Shown: piece after piece, positions 10,170-20,187 of the stretch
Numbering within the stretch: the stretch's first letter is position 1
How the letters are laid out: each line of letters begins with the position of its first letter
Assembly: GCA_036872755.1 (NCBI GenBank)
Contig: JAVHNS010000003.1
Span: 1 to 64,000, forward strand
Direction: 5' to 3'
Source of the DNA: Orbilia blumenaviensis
Taxonomy: Eukaryota; Ascomycota; Orbiliomycetes; Orbiliales; Orbiliaceae
Length of the DNA stretch: 64,000 nt
Made by a program: the position numbers and the translations under genes
Notes under the pieces: generated by a model
Told to the model about the DNA's origin: nothing
The model's input: only the letters and a program-made list of their open reading frames with translations
Databases searched by the model: none

Positions 10170-11250
10170 ATTGAACAGAAATGCCGACCGACTGTAGAAT
10201 CTCCATCGATATATAAGCTAACGTCAATAAAATCAAGACCCCGGAAGCCATATGGCCTAGCTCTACTCAGCACTTTTTTTTTTTAGATTTTTTTAGCTTC
10301 TTTGGAGTGGAATAACGCTACCCTAGTATGACTTCCTTCCGACCAGCCCTTCAACTGTAGTTAATATAGTTCAGGCAGTACCAAAACCGTACCGGTACCA
10401 CCAACCGTAGTATCTCCACCAATATCGTCAAAAGTCAGGATAAATCTAGTCTCTCATAAGACCTATAGCTCAGCTCTACCTAGGAATTTTTCCTAATTTC
10501 CCCTCAATCATCTAAGGTGGAATGACTGCTTCGACAGTACCTATTCGATCCGATACTAAAAGCCCTTCCAAAGCACTTAAAGTTGAAGCCCTGCCAAAGC
10601 CGACCATAACTAATCCCGTAACTAATCCCGACCGTGAGATCTCCACCAATACAGCAGTCAGAGCAAACAAAAACCTGGAACTGAAAACTATATGGCCTGC
10701 TATCATTACGTTATTTTATTAAATTGTTTAGAGGCCATTCCAGCCGGAATGGCAGCGTTGGTATCTGGACCCCAGCTTAAGCGCTTGAATTCCTGCAAAA
10801 GTTCAACCTGTCCCACTCTAACGCAAAAACCCCGACCGCGAAATCTCCATCAATACAGCAGCCAGAGCAAATAAAATTAGGGAATCGAAAGCTACGTAGC
10901 TTGTCATCATTTGATAATTTAATTGGGTTTTTAAAGGCTGTTCCAGCTGGAATGACGCTAGGTACCTATCAAGCTAACATGTTCATATTCTATTATGACA
11001 GCCCAACCACGTCAGGTTGGCGCATAGACATACTTACGAAATCTTCACCAGCTGTCCGTACAGCAGTTAGAGCAAATAAAATCCAGAAAGCGAAAGCTAT
11101 ATGACCTGCCATCATCTGGTAATCTAATTGGATTTTTTATAGGGCTTTTTTTTTTTTTACTTAGAATGACAGCGTTGGTATCTGGACTCCAGCTTTTAAT
11201 TCATACCATCGAGTCAGCAAAGTGTCCAAATTGAGTCATGTCCTCCTACG
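10170..11250. repeat. Segmental duplication, first copy, with nested ~200-bp units
   Basis: Matches 11640-13060. Shared pieces in order: GACCGACTGTAGAATCTCCA-like start; T-tract followed by AGCTTCTTTGGAGTGGAAT; CTCATAAGACCTATA; CTACCTAGGAATTTTTC; CGATCCGATACTA; CAAAGCCGACC; then units starting AATACAGCAGYCAGAGCAAA. Within this copy the nested unit occurs at about 10648, 10852 and 11057. Each unit includes CTATATGG, TAATTTAATTGG and a GGAATGRC motif. A short hairpin (CCATTCCAGCCGGAATGG) lies at about 10735. No gene is supported. Confidence 0.8.
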
Positions 11251-11269
11251 ACATGTCTATCCACTGAGT

Positions 11270-11560
11270 ATCTATCCATCTACCTACGATACGGGTTGTG
11301 GCGCCAACAAATTTGTATGATGGCGCCGCAAAACTCCAGAATTACCATATATGTCTATTTACCGGGTGCCTACTCGCTAGATATACATCCATATAGCCTT
11401 GGACGCAGAAAGGTGGCGCCATTAAATTTGTATGGTGGCGCTGCGAAACTGATAAATCACTCCAGAATACATTATTTATACGGTGACGCTGCAAAAGATG
11501 TTAAACGGTTAACCGGTTGGCCAGCCAGCCTGTTAGATGGATAGATAGATAGATAGATAG
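11270..11560. repeat. GTGGCGCC-motif dispersed repeat, copy 2, with (GATA)n
   Basis: Second copy of the 9223-9540 block, in the same orientation: GTGGCGCCAACAAATTTG near 11287, the AACTCCAGAATTACC tail, and another motif pair near 11413-11445. It ends in a GATA microsatellite at about 11537-11563 where copy 1 has a (GACT)n-like tract, so the two copies diverged in simple sequence at the junction. Confidence 0.8.
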
Positions 11561-11639
11561 ATAGACGGAACGGACAGGAGTATTTGGTACGAGATATAAT
11601 GGTCAATTGATCAAGCCGCGAGCACCAATAACATTGGGC

Positions 11640-13060
11640 CAAACACCAAAATGTCGACCGTAGAATCTCTACCAATACATGAGCTAGTTAGTATAAATAC
11701 AATATGGTCTAGCTATACCCGGCTATTTTTGGATTGGTTTTTTTTAGCTTCTTTGAAGTGGAATGACGCTGCTCTAGTACTCATGACTTCTTCCAGTCGT
11801 AGGATCTCCAGCAATATCATTGATGGTAAAGATAAATTTAGTCTTTCATAAGACCTATATTCCAGCTCTACCTAGGAATTTTTCTCGGTGAAATGGCTGC
11901 TTCGATAGCGACAGGTTCGATCCGGTACTAGAAGCGGCGCTGACAGACGGCACACTCAAAGCAGGTAAGCGGGTATCAGGTATGTGGCTACCCTGCCAAA
12001 GCCGACCGGTACCGTAACAAATCCCGACCGGTACCGTAACAAATCCCGACCGGTACCGTAACAAATCCCGACCGTGAAATTTCCATCAATACAGCAGCCA
12101 GAGCAAATAAAATCCGTGAACCGAAAGCTATATGGCTTGCTAGCATCCAGTAATTTAATTGGATTTTTTGGACACTTTTTCGACTGGAATGACGGCGTCG
12201 GTATCCGAACTCCAGCTTTCATTCATGGTATATACTATCAAGCTACCTACCTAGTAAGAGTCCAAATTGATTCCTGCCTTATTATGAATTGTAACATGTC
12301 CTACATGTCAACGTTTACTACGAGACTAGCGTAGACATACTTGCAAAATCCCGACCGTGGAATCTCCATCAATACAGCTGCCAGAGCAAATAAAATTCGG
12401 GATTTGAAAGCTATATAGCTGCCCATTGTCTAGTAATTTAATCGGATTTTTTGGAGGTTGTTTCAGCTGGAATGACAGCGTCGGTATCTGGACTTCAGCT
12501 TTGATTGACAGTTCGTACTATCAAGCTAGTAGCTAGCAAGTGTCGGAGGCTGGCAAGTGTCCAAATTGATCCCTGTCCTACTATGAATTATGGCATTGTC
12601 GTGCTATGCATACATCTTACCAACGCTTACTACGAAACTAGCGTAGACGTACTTGTAAAAGTCCGACCGTGGGATCTCCGTCAATACAGCAGCCAGAGCA
12701 AATAAAATTTGAGAATCAAAAGCTATATGGCTGCCCATTGTCTAGTAATTTAATCGGATTTTTTGGAGGTTGTTTCAGCTGGAATGACGGCGTCGGTATC
12801 TAGACTTCAGCTTTAATTCATGATTCATCCTATCAAGCTAGCCTAGCAAGTGTCCAAATTGATCCCTCATTATGAATTTGACCTTACCAACGTTTACTTC
12901 GAGATTAGCCTAGACGTACTTGCAAAAGCCCGACCGTAGGATCTCAATCAATACGGCAGCCAGAGCAAATAAAATCCAGGAATCGAAAGCTATATGGCTT
13001 GCTATCATCTGGTAATTTAATTGGATTTTTTGGAGTCCGTTTCGGCTAGAATGACGGTGT
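11640..13060. repeat. Segmental duplication, second copy, with nested ~270-310-bp tandem units
   Basis: Second copy of 10170-11250. The nested unit beginning AATACAGCAGCCAGAGCAAA occurs at about 12088, 12371, 12683 and 12949, giving periods of about 283, 312 and 266 bp. Each unit runs through CGAAAGCTATATGGC, TAATTTAATYGGATTTTTTGG, GCTGGAATGACGGCGTCGG, CTTCAGCTTTRATTCATG, GTGTCCAAATTGAT and CGTTTACTACGAGACTAG before the next CCCGACCGT. Differences between units are mostly transitions. The longest open frames are under 90 codons and are not conserved between units. Confidence 0.85.
12001..12070. repeat. 22-bp perfect tandem repeat, three copies
   Basis: A 22-bp unit that starts CCGACCGGTACCGTAAC and continues AAATC is repeated three times without change. 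It is followed by the partial CCGACCGT that begins the next large unit. The first duplication copy has a shorter, diverged equivalent (ACTAATCCCGTAACTAATCCCGACC-type sequence near 10608). The core contains the palindrome CGGTACCG. Confidence 0.93.
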
Positions 13061-13542
13061 CGGCATTTCTTTGGAAGTATCTCACGATCTCAACTTAGAC
13101 TTCACCGCTTCACCGCCTCACTGCTTCACCGACCGACTGCACTTAGAACCGCTGTATTTCCTCAGCACTGCGTTTATAGAAGCTGAAACCGGACCAAATG
13201 AAAGCTATGATGCAGCTCTACAATTCATAATTTTTAGTTTTTTTTTTCTGTTTCGGTTTGATGTAGGAGCATGATAGCTGTCCATCTCGAGAGACTTACC
13301 GATACAGGATTTTGGTGGTGGTGGTGGTGGTGGTAGCACGAGCGAGTGAGTGAGTGGCGCTATAGAATTTTGGTGGTGGCGCTGCAATACGGAAACGGTA
13401 AGTGTCCGGAAGTGGTAATTCTGTCCGGATTCAGCTTCAATCCCTGTCCTGGCTGTCCTACGACGTCTGTCCGGACAGGCGTCGATGCTTGTCCGAACCT
13501 CAGTTCTGAGGGCATGGCTACCGAGGGTGGAATGACCCGAGG
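13061..13542. other. Unique-looking spacer with short simple repeats
   Basis: Contains a (GGT)n run at about 13312-13334, an adjacent GAGTGAGTGAGTG run and one more partial GTGGCGC...GGTGGCGCTGC motif (13354-13388), so it still belongs to the repeat domain. Several overlapping short open frames in all directions (60-152 codons) have no recognisable features and are likely chance. Confidence 0.5.
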
Positions 13543-13671
13543 GGGGTGGAATGACCGGAGCACTTTTTGGTGGTGTCCCTAACAAACCGGCATGGATACC
13601 AGCAAAACGGGCGGGCTCGCTTAGGGGATCGGCGTTCCGGGACACTATGGGACACGGGGTCATTCCACCCC
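13543..13671. repeat. Fold-back element with 14-bp perfect inverted ends
   Basis: GGGGTGGAATGACC at 13543-13556 is repeated as its exact reverse complement at 13658-13671, bounding a 129-bp segment. Inside, GGTGTCCC (~13571) can also pair with GGGACAC copies near 13640 and 13650. A further direct copy of GGGTGGAATGACC lies just outside at about 13525. The arrangement resembles a small MITE-type inverted-repeat element. No transposase is nearby and target-site duplication was not identified. Confidence 0.65.
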
Positions 13672-13689
13672 GGAATGACGGCGTGAATA

Positions 13690-13990
13690 GCTGGTATTAT
13701 TATTATAAAAATATTATTAAACTTTTAAAATAATTAAAATTATTAAAAAAAAAAAATAATAAATTTATATTAATTTAAATAAAAAAAAATATAATAAATT
13801 TAATAATTATAAAATAAAATTATATAATTATATATATATTAATAATTAATAAAAAAGTACCTAAAATATAAAATCTACAAACATGTTTATTAAAATTATT
13901 ATTAATATTATTTCTCTCACATAATATTCTATCAAAAAATTTCATAAACTATAACAACTATTTTTTGCAAAACTGAATTATTACATAAAA
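13690..13990. other. A/T-only island of about 300 bp
   Basis: From about 13690 the sequence is almost exclusively A and T (for example 13700-13855), including TATAATTATATATATATT and long A-runs, in strong contrast to both flanks. It separates the repeat domain from the first gene beyond the subtelomere. It could be a DNA-unwinding or origin-like element, an insertion of mitochondrial-type DNA or simply low-complexity sequence. Confidence 0.7.
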
Positions 13991-14049
13991 AGTAAAGTTT
14001 TAGATTTTGGATAAAGAGAGTCACTTGCTAAGTAAGATAATTCTGAGAA

Positions 14050-16062
14050 CTATTTAATGAGGCTGACTGTTTCCTCTGCTTGAGCTATTCCCATGTACCC
14101 TAACAATACTATTCGAGCGCTATTCATGACTGAAAGGAGCTTTTCTTTGGATCGTTCCACATTATCAGCAGCAGACTTGGCGGAATTCAAGAATTCCTGC
14201 GCAGTAGCCATATCTCCATCAGTTGCAACAACTGTGGCCCGTGCTGCCAGTGTCTTAACCCTAGCGGCATACGTCACCGCGGCAGAAACTTCTCTCGTCG
14301 AGTGAAGGAGTTTCTCTTCGAGCATTTTGGCGGCTGAAACCGCACTGTCAGCGTTATTTTTGGCATCGACTCTTGACTTCTCATGTTGTTCATTTGCCGC
14401 TTCCGAGAAGCGTATCGTTTCTTGAGCCGCCGTCAACTTGTCACGTATTTGCGCCGCTTTTTTCTTTGCCTTCATTGCAGACTTGAACAGTTCCGTAGCA
14501 GGTCCACCATTTCCACCGTCGAATTCATCATTGTCATCTTTGTCATCATCTTCATCATCGTCATCATTGCCATTGTTGCCTTCGCTGGGCTCTTCATCGT
14601 ATGCAGCATCTTCCGCCGCATTTTCTGCCATTTGCGCTGCATCGATCGTTTCTTCGGCCTTTTTGACCATGTCGTCCACAGGACCGACAACTTCGCCCAA
14701 AGCGGCCCAGGCTTTCGCCGTGCAGTCGAAAAAATCCGTGGCCCTGACCGACTGAGCCAGGAAGGCATCACGGCGCGCGACCGCAACCGTCTCGAGCATC
14801 TGCTTGCGGTAGCGATCCGCTGTGGATGCATACTCGCGTGCCAATTCTTCAGCCAAGCTAGCGCGCGATACCTCCACGCAGGCTTTGTCCGTAATATCCG
14901 TGAGAGCCCTAGAGTACTCCCGCCAGACTACAACCCACGTTACCATTGCAGTTGCTATGACCCCGAACCCGAGGAATGGAAGACATGCGGGTATCAGAAC
15001 GAAAAATACGGCGTATACCCACCAGTCGCACAGCACGCTGTACAGCTGGGCAAAGTGGCGACTGTAGTTTATGTAGCCGTACCTGGCGGGCCCGCAGAAC
15101 TTCGTAGGAGACGAGAAGTAGCCTACCATGACCACTACCCCAATGGCCAGGCAGTGGGTCCAGACTTGGAATTGCAGAGGTAAACCATGGTGTATCGGCA
15201 TGTAGCAGGCTATTCCTACCGCAAATCCGACTTTTTTATAGGGCGATAACGTTAGCTCATCACACGAAGAAAACAGGCTGCAGAAGCTATACCTTTAAAG
15301 TAAGTACCAACGCGATTGGTTATCGTTTGGAAGGCTACTAGAGCCTCGGCTGTTGCCGCCGTGTCGGCGTGATAGAAGATGTAGGCGGCCAAAAAAAGAA
15401 CGAGCTTTTGGATCTGGGCGGTAGCCGCCCAGGTCTGAGGGAGCGATAGTGTTGGCACCGCAAGCGCTGCTCCAATAAGAAAAGGAAGAGAAAATTTATT
15501 ATCGTCTTCACCATTCTTCCCCTGATACATCAGGTAAAAGGCAATGCCAATAGTCCAGCTACCGGGATTAGGTTCAATTTGTGTTCCTAAGACCGCGAGA
15601 AGAACAAGAATCGGAGAGGCCTCTATATTTCGCAAGTCCAAGTTTTCTTTGTTGTAAAAGGCATATATGGCAAAGATGGCTACTCCATGTTGTACTGAGA
15701 TTGACTCTGAAAGAGCCGGGTATTGCATACCCAGCACTACGAGAGCAGGAATAAGAAAGCGATGACGCTTCAGATCCTGAAGCCTCAGCTGCCCTCCGCT
15801 GTAAGCGGCGTAAAGGATGAGCGTGAGTCCCGAATCTTGCAACGGAACCCAGTGTGAAATGCTTGTGAATTGGGCCGTGAGGACCATGATGGTAGGTAAA
15901 AGGACTGCGCATATACATTAGCGTTCGTACGTGTTTTTTGGGCTCGGAAAGACACCTACATTTAACATGTTGTTTCGTGAAATCCCCCAGTTTCTGAAGC
16001 GCAGGGAATAGATCACTCCCAAGGGGACCTTGAGTCCCTATTTCTATTTCAGACATTCTCAA
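14050..16062 (-). CDS. Unrecognised multi-span membrane protein with acidic linker and coiled coil, 631 aa
   Basis: I do not recognise this family. Three exons are inferred: 16062-15960, 15904-15293 and 15230-14050. The introns (55 and 62 nt) have GTAGGT...GCAG with a CTAAT branch, and GTATAG...AAAG with CTAAC. All three exons join in one frame. The first ~330 residues contain several hydrophobic segments (for example GTQIEP...GIAFYLMY, LVLFLAAYIFYHA, CLAIGVVVMVGYF, VYAVFFVLIPACLPFLGF, VIATAMVTWVVVW), so it is an integral membrane protein. The rest is Ala/Glu/Lys/Arg-rich and probably coiled coil, broken by an acidic run of about 15 Asp/Glu near the middle of exon 3. A last hydrophobic stretch (SARIVLLGYMGIA) is near the C-terminus. 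It is transcribed divergently from the HET-domain gene at 16705. The alternative start is the second Met two codons later. Confidence 0.8.
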
Positions 16063-16704
16063 ACGATATCTTTCAGGTAACCCAGACAGGCAATAACAAT
16101 GCCGAGTAGTGATAATATATTTCTAGAGTGCGGTGATGATTTGGGTGATGGGGGTTGGTTTAATATGTGCCCCTCACCATGTGGAATCCGTCCTCCATCC
16201 CGTTTTCCTCATCCCATCAGATGTCATTCCTATGACTCTTTATCAGCGCAGCTGTCGCCTAAGGTTATCCGACATCTTAATGGGAAGATAAAGAACAAAA
16301 AATGGTAGGTGGCAAACATTTATTGGTTATATGATACATAAGGCGTGCATCAGGCGTGCATCAGGCGTGCATATGCAGCATTGCGACGGCGTAGACTATC
16401 CGCCGTGGTATACTTGATGTAAATATTTTTACACCTCCCTGCATGAGGCAGCAGGGCCAGAAGGATCCATTAGCCCTGCCACATGATTCTACGCATTTAA
16501 ATGCTTATGCGCACATATTTGAAGCGGGGCCCTCTGTTAAAAACAGTGATCTCTAGTCTCGGTCCAGTGCTCTCATAAACCAGCACCAACGAAAAATAAT
16601 ACGACGAGAGTATGCAACAGGGCACCAAATCCGAGCTGTTGATAACAATTATATGATTGAGATTCTACAACACCCTATTCTTTGGCGGTGTACAGTATCT
16701 CGCT
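16063..16704. promoter_or_regulatory. Shared divergent promoter region
   Basis: About 640 bp lie between the start codons of the divergently transcribed membrane-protein and HET-domain genes and must hold both promoters. It contains three perfect copies of the 11-mer AGGCGTGCATC at 16341-16373. A 69-codon open frame at 16099-16308 has no recognisable content. The bidirectional layout allows co-regulation, but no transcription factor site is certain. Confidence 0.55.
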
Positions 16705-19056
16705 ATGCCTCCGCCTCAAAAGACAACTAGCGTTCTCCCCACAAAGCAAGTTATTTTTAGTTGGAAACCCAGCGACGGTGTAGACTTCAGCTACAACGGC
16801 AGAGGCAAATCTGGTGCGTTTCGCGTCATCAGCGTCAACAAGCTGCTTCAAGGCGAGATCGAGATCTGGGAATATAAGGATATAAAATGGGCGCAGAAAG
16901 ATAAACTCCGGCAGATTGTCAGAGCAGGATTCATGTACACCGCCATTTCTCATGTCTGGGACGCCGCAAGCGATGTTAAGGCAGACCTCACCGAATCCAA
17001 GCAGAAGGGCACCGCGATCGATATTGAGACCAACAGCAACGAAAAGCAAACGATAAGCATGGAGGGCCTTCAGGATGTTGCCTACGCGGTAAAGAAATCG
17101 ACGATGCTAGGGGGGGCTAGCTTCCTATGGCTAGACCTCCTTTGCCTGGACCAGCCGAACAGCAAAGACAAATTGGGCCAGATTTGTCTCATGGCTGACA
17201 TTTACAAGCACTCGAAGAGCGTGGTAGTTATGATTGGCGGAGTCGGCTCGGTGCACGGCGTCGAGAATCCAACGGGATGGATTGACAGGGCGTGGACGCT
17301 CCAAGAGGCGGTCCTCAACCGGAAATACACTTATGCATACGTAAAGTGGGAATCAACTTACCCGAACCCAGTTTCGGAGATTAAGGGTGGGAGGTCATGG
17401 CGGCTAGAGTTTATCAAGAAGCGTAATACGGCAGACCTGTGCTTAATCGATATCCGGGAACTCCTCGACATGGCTGACGCAAAACTCAAAAATGGTCCCC
17501 GTATCAGGGTAGTGGATGGGATGACCCCCCGAGCTGGCGACGTTCCTAGACGTGCGCTCCGTGCGGCGATGTCAAATGATATTGGGGTTCGGTACACGGG
17601 CATGTGGAGGAGCCTATTCCTGCGGACATCTTCACGACCTGTCGATGTCATATACAGCGCCATGGGCTGCTTCCGACGGCCAATTAATCCCGGGACTGTG
17701 GCCCGGCTTGAAATTGTGCCGGTCGACCCTTACCTCTACAACCGGTCGCCGATGTATGTATTCAACGACTTCTGCCGGAAGATGGCGACACAAAAGCTCT
17801 CCGGGCTATCGTTCTTAGCAATAGGAGGGGTGGAAGGGAACGATATCCCTTACCAAGATCAATCATTTCTCCCAATGTTCCCGCACACAGAGGGTGCAAA
17901 CCAATTTTCCTCTAACACCCCACCAGTCCTAACATTCAGCGGAATTTCTGAATGGGTGGGTTTCCACGTCGCCGACTCCCCATATTACATCGCAAAAACT
18001 GATGTGGTTTTTATGACCCATTCATACCCGCATGTCGTCAATGGAGCCCTAGTGAGGGTTCGTAAAATTTGGGGGCGCTATCCTGTAACTAACAGGGTAT
18101 CCGGGCCACAGACGCAAAGGATGAGGGCCAAAGCAGCCATTGGGAGCATGACGGGGAGCCTGTATTACTGGGCTAGCGACAACAAGCTTGAGCGGGTGAA
18201 AAAGGGGAACGTCATGGCCCTGCACGTCGGAACTATCGGAGACATGAGGAGCAAAGATCCTGCCATACGGTTTCCTAGCTCCAGACCGAATCTCAAAGGC
18301 TACGAGTACCTGCTGTTCCTAGAGTATCATAGGCAAGACAGCCGCTGGAACATTATTGGAAACGGATCGTTCAGGCCCAACAAAAAGTGGAGCATTTCAA
18401 GCCATCAGCGGTCGGTTTTCACGATGGGCAGCGGCGCTCAGACGCATCTCCGGTTATGGAAGACGACGGCCCGCAACTGGATTGACACTCGTCGATCGAA
18501 GCTGAGTCAAAACTCCTACGGCATCCTACCCGTCCGGTACTTCGAACCACCCAAGATCGAAGACCTGTCTATCATGTGGTTTGGGAAGAAACACCAGTTG
18601 CCGAGGAACGGGCCGGGTTTCAGGCGCTGCGTGGTCGATGTTGACATCAAGGGATTTACCAAGGAGGGCATAGTGAGAGAATTCGCCGATAAGCGGGCTG
18701 TGCAGGTAGTTGCCTGCAAGTCTACGAGACCTCCTCCAACGGCAAAAATAGACAATAGGGCCCCGCAAGTTCGCGAGCTGGGGGTATATAGAATGCCATT
18801 TAGTTTTGACGGCTGGACGAAAAATATAACTCTGCTACATTCCAAGGACGGGCTGCCAGGAATCCTAGTACCCCAAAATAAGAATAAGGTGACATATTGG
18901 GTTCAAATTTGGTTCGGCAGGAATATGATGTATCTCCTGGTCAAGAATTACAAGAACGCGAGGCGCCAATATTGGGACATGACCCCTATACCTTACGGCC
19001 CAGCGGATGGGCGTACTTTAAATAAGGCATACGGAACTTTTGAAGGTGAGATGTAA
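16705..19056 (+). CDS. HET-domain (heterokaryon incompatibility) protein, 783 aa, single exon
   Basis: The HET domain (Pfam HET family, TIR-related) mediates non-self recognition and cell death after hyphal fusion in filamentous ascomycetes. Its landmarks are all present in order: YTAISHVW (78-85), FLWLDLLCLDQ (140-150), IYKHSKSVVVMIGG (166-179) and RAWTLQEA (195-202). The remaining ~580 residues are unrecognised, with no NACHT, WD40 or ankyrin repeat pattern and no membrane span. The frame is open upstream to 16657 with only a TTG; the ATG at 16705 (MPPPQKTT) is the first Met and is preferred. No intron is needed. It sits head-to-head with the membrane/coiled-coil gene at 14050-16062. No stop or frameshift is visible, so it looks functional. 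Confidence 0.92.
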   Translation: MPPPQKTTSVLPTKQVIFSWKPSDGVDFSYNGRGKSGAFRVISVNKLLQGEIEIWEYKDIKWAQKDKLRQIVRAGFMYTAISHVWDAASDVKADLTESKQKGTAIDIETNSNEKQTISMEGLQDVAYAVKKSTMLGGASFLWLDLLCLDQPNSKDKLGQICLMADIYKHSKSVVVMIGGVGSVHGVENPTGWIDRAWTLQEAVLNRKYTYAYVKWESTYPNPVSEIKGGRSWRLEFIKKRNTADLCLIDIRELLDMADAKLKNGPRIRVVDGMTPRAGDVPRRALRAAMSNDIGVRYTGMWRSLFLRTSSRPVDVIYSAMGCFRRPINPGTVARLEIVPVDPYLYNRSPMYVFNDFCRKMATQKLSGLSFLAIGGVEGNDIPYQDQSFLPMFPHTEGANQFSSNTPPVLTFSGISEWVGFHVADSPYYIAKTDVVFMTHSYPHVVNGALVRVRKIWGRYPVTNRVSGPQTQRMRAKAAIGSMTGSLYYWASDNKLERVKKGNVMALHVGTIGDMRSKDPAIRFPSSRPNLKGYEYLLFLEYHRQDSRWNIIGNGSFRPNKKWSISSHQRSVFTMGSGAQTHLRLWKTTARNWIDTRRSKLSQNSYGILPVRYFEPPKIEDLSIMWFGKKHQLPRNGPGFRRCVVDVDIKGFTKEGIVREFADKRAVQVVACKSTRPPPTAKIDNRAPQVRELGVYRMPFSFDGWTKNITLLHSKDGLPGILVPQNKNKVTYWVQIWFGRNMMYLLVKNYKNARRQYWDMTPIPYGPADGRTLNKAYGTFEGEM

Positions 19057-20187
19057 GGTATTATACCAGCGAATTAGTATCTAGTCCTCATAAAGCAAAT
19101 TTAAAGCATGAAAGTATATCAATACGATAGTGAAAGGGTAGCGCGTTGCAAAATGATCAAAGTCTAAATTTTACGAATCGATTCATGAATTCAGCTGTTC
19201 TACTGTCTGGTTTTCGCACATTATTCCATAAAATTTGGTATATATAAGAACCTTAAACCGCTTCATATGCTCTGAAACCATAAATTTGAGGTTGGAACTG
19301 GGAAAAGTCTAAAACGAACGTGAAGATGGGGTACTATATAACTTTGCAGAGAATCCAAGCTTAAATTGTTCGAAATGTAATTAGTTTGGACTAAGAGCCT
19401 CTTCTTCTCATGAGTTTAATAGCATCATCAAAGACCTCAATATCTATTCCAAGCTAGACCTTGTATGAAATGCGTCGAACAAGGAAAACAGTTCATTTTG
19501 CGGAACGGAAAATCGAGATTGGGGGCCGAGGCCATACTCTCGTAGGAGGCAAGCTGTGATCAATACTAAAGACAAAATCAATTTTACTGAATATTCCTCT
19601 AACCTAACCCAACTAATAGGCAATTCTAATTACTAAGGTACAAGAATTAGGGTTTTCGGAAAAGAAGGAGTGATCATAATACTAAATCAAACAAAAATGA
19701 TTCTTCGGCGTCCTCATGCTCAAATTTAAACAATAATAACTTGGTAAATATATTAACACTTAGACACAATCAACCTATGGGTAATAAGATCTTCTATTTT
19801 TCCACTATATTAAGGTTTATGTTTCTGACTCTCAAAAATTTGACCAGAAATCTTTTACTGTAATTTGGCTATAAAATGTACCAAAGGTTTTTAATACTAG
19901 GAATTAACAAAATCAGCTTAAGCAAGGTCCTAGCGTTCTCCGGCTCGCATGCAGCCAAGAAAGGGCCGACACTTCTTCAATTAGCTAGTATCACTACACC
20001 TGCTCTCCTAGATCTCGGTGATACCGAAATAGTATCCCATCGATAGAGAATCAACCAAGACACAAAGTTAATTATTGTGTATCAGCCACACTAATTATAT
20101 ATAACGATACCTGAAACTAAAGGACCTTAGGGACGCTTCTGATTATGTATCTACCCATTGACTATAGTACTAGGGAAAATCCGGAAA
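19057..20187. other. Intergenic, A/T-rich, no features seen
   Basis: No open frame above 60 codons and no repeat or RNA gene was recognised. It contains the 3' ends of two convergent genes, the HET gene and the CFEM-like gene. Confidence 0.55.

Noticed and set aside
9223..12705. Many 60-90-codon frames in the repeat domain
   Set aside because: They recur because the DNA repeats, and are broken differently in each copy; there is no sign of coding constraint.
14383..15183. 266-codon frame antisense to the membrane/coiled-coil gene
   Set aside because: Shadow of the acidic and Ala-rich coding sequence on the other strand; composition and the splice-consistent minus-strand gene favour the latter.
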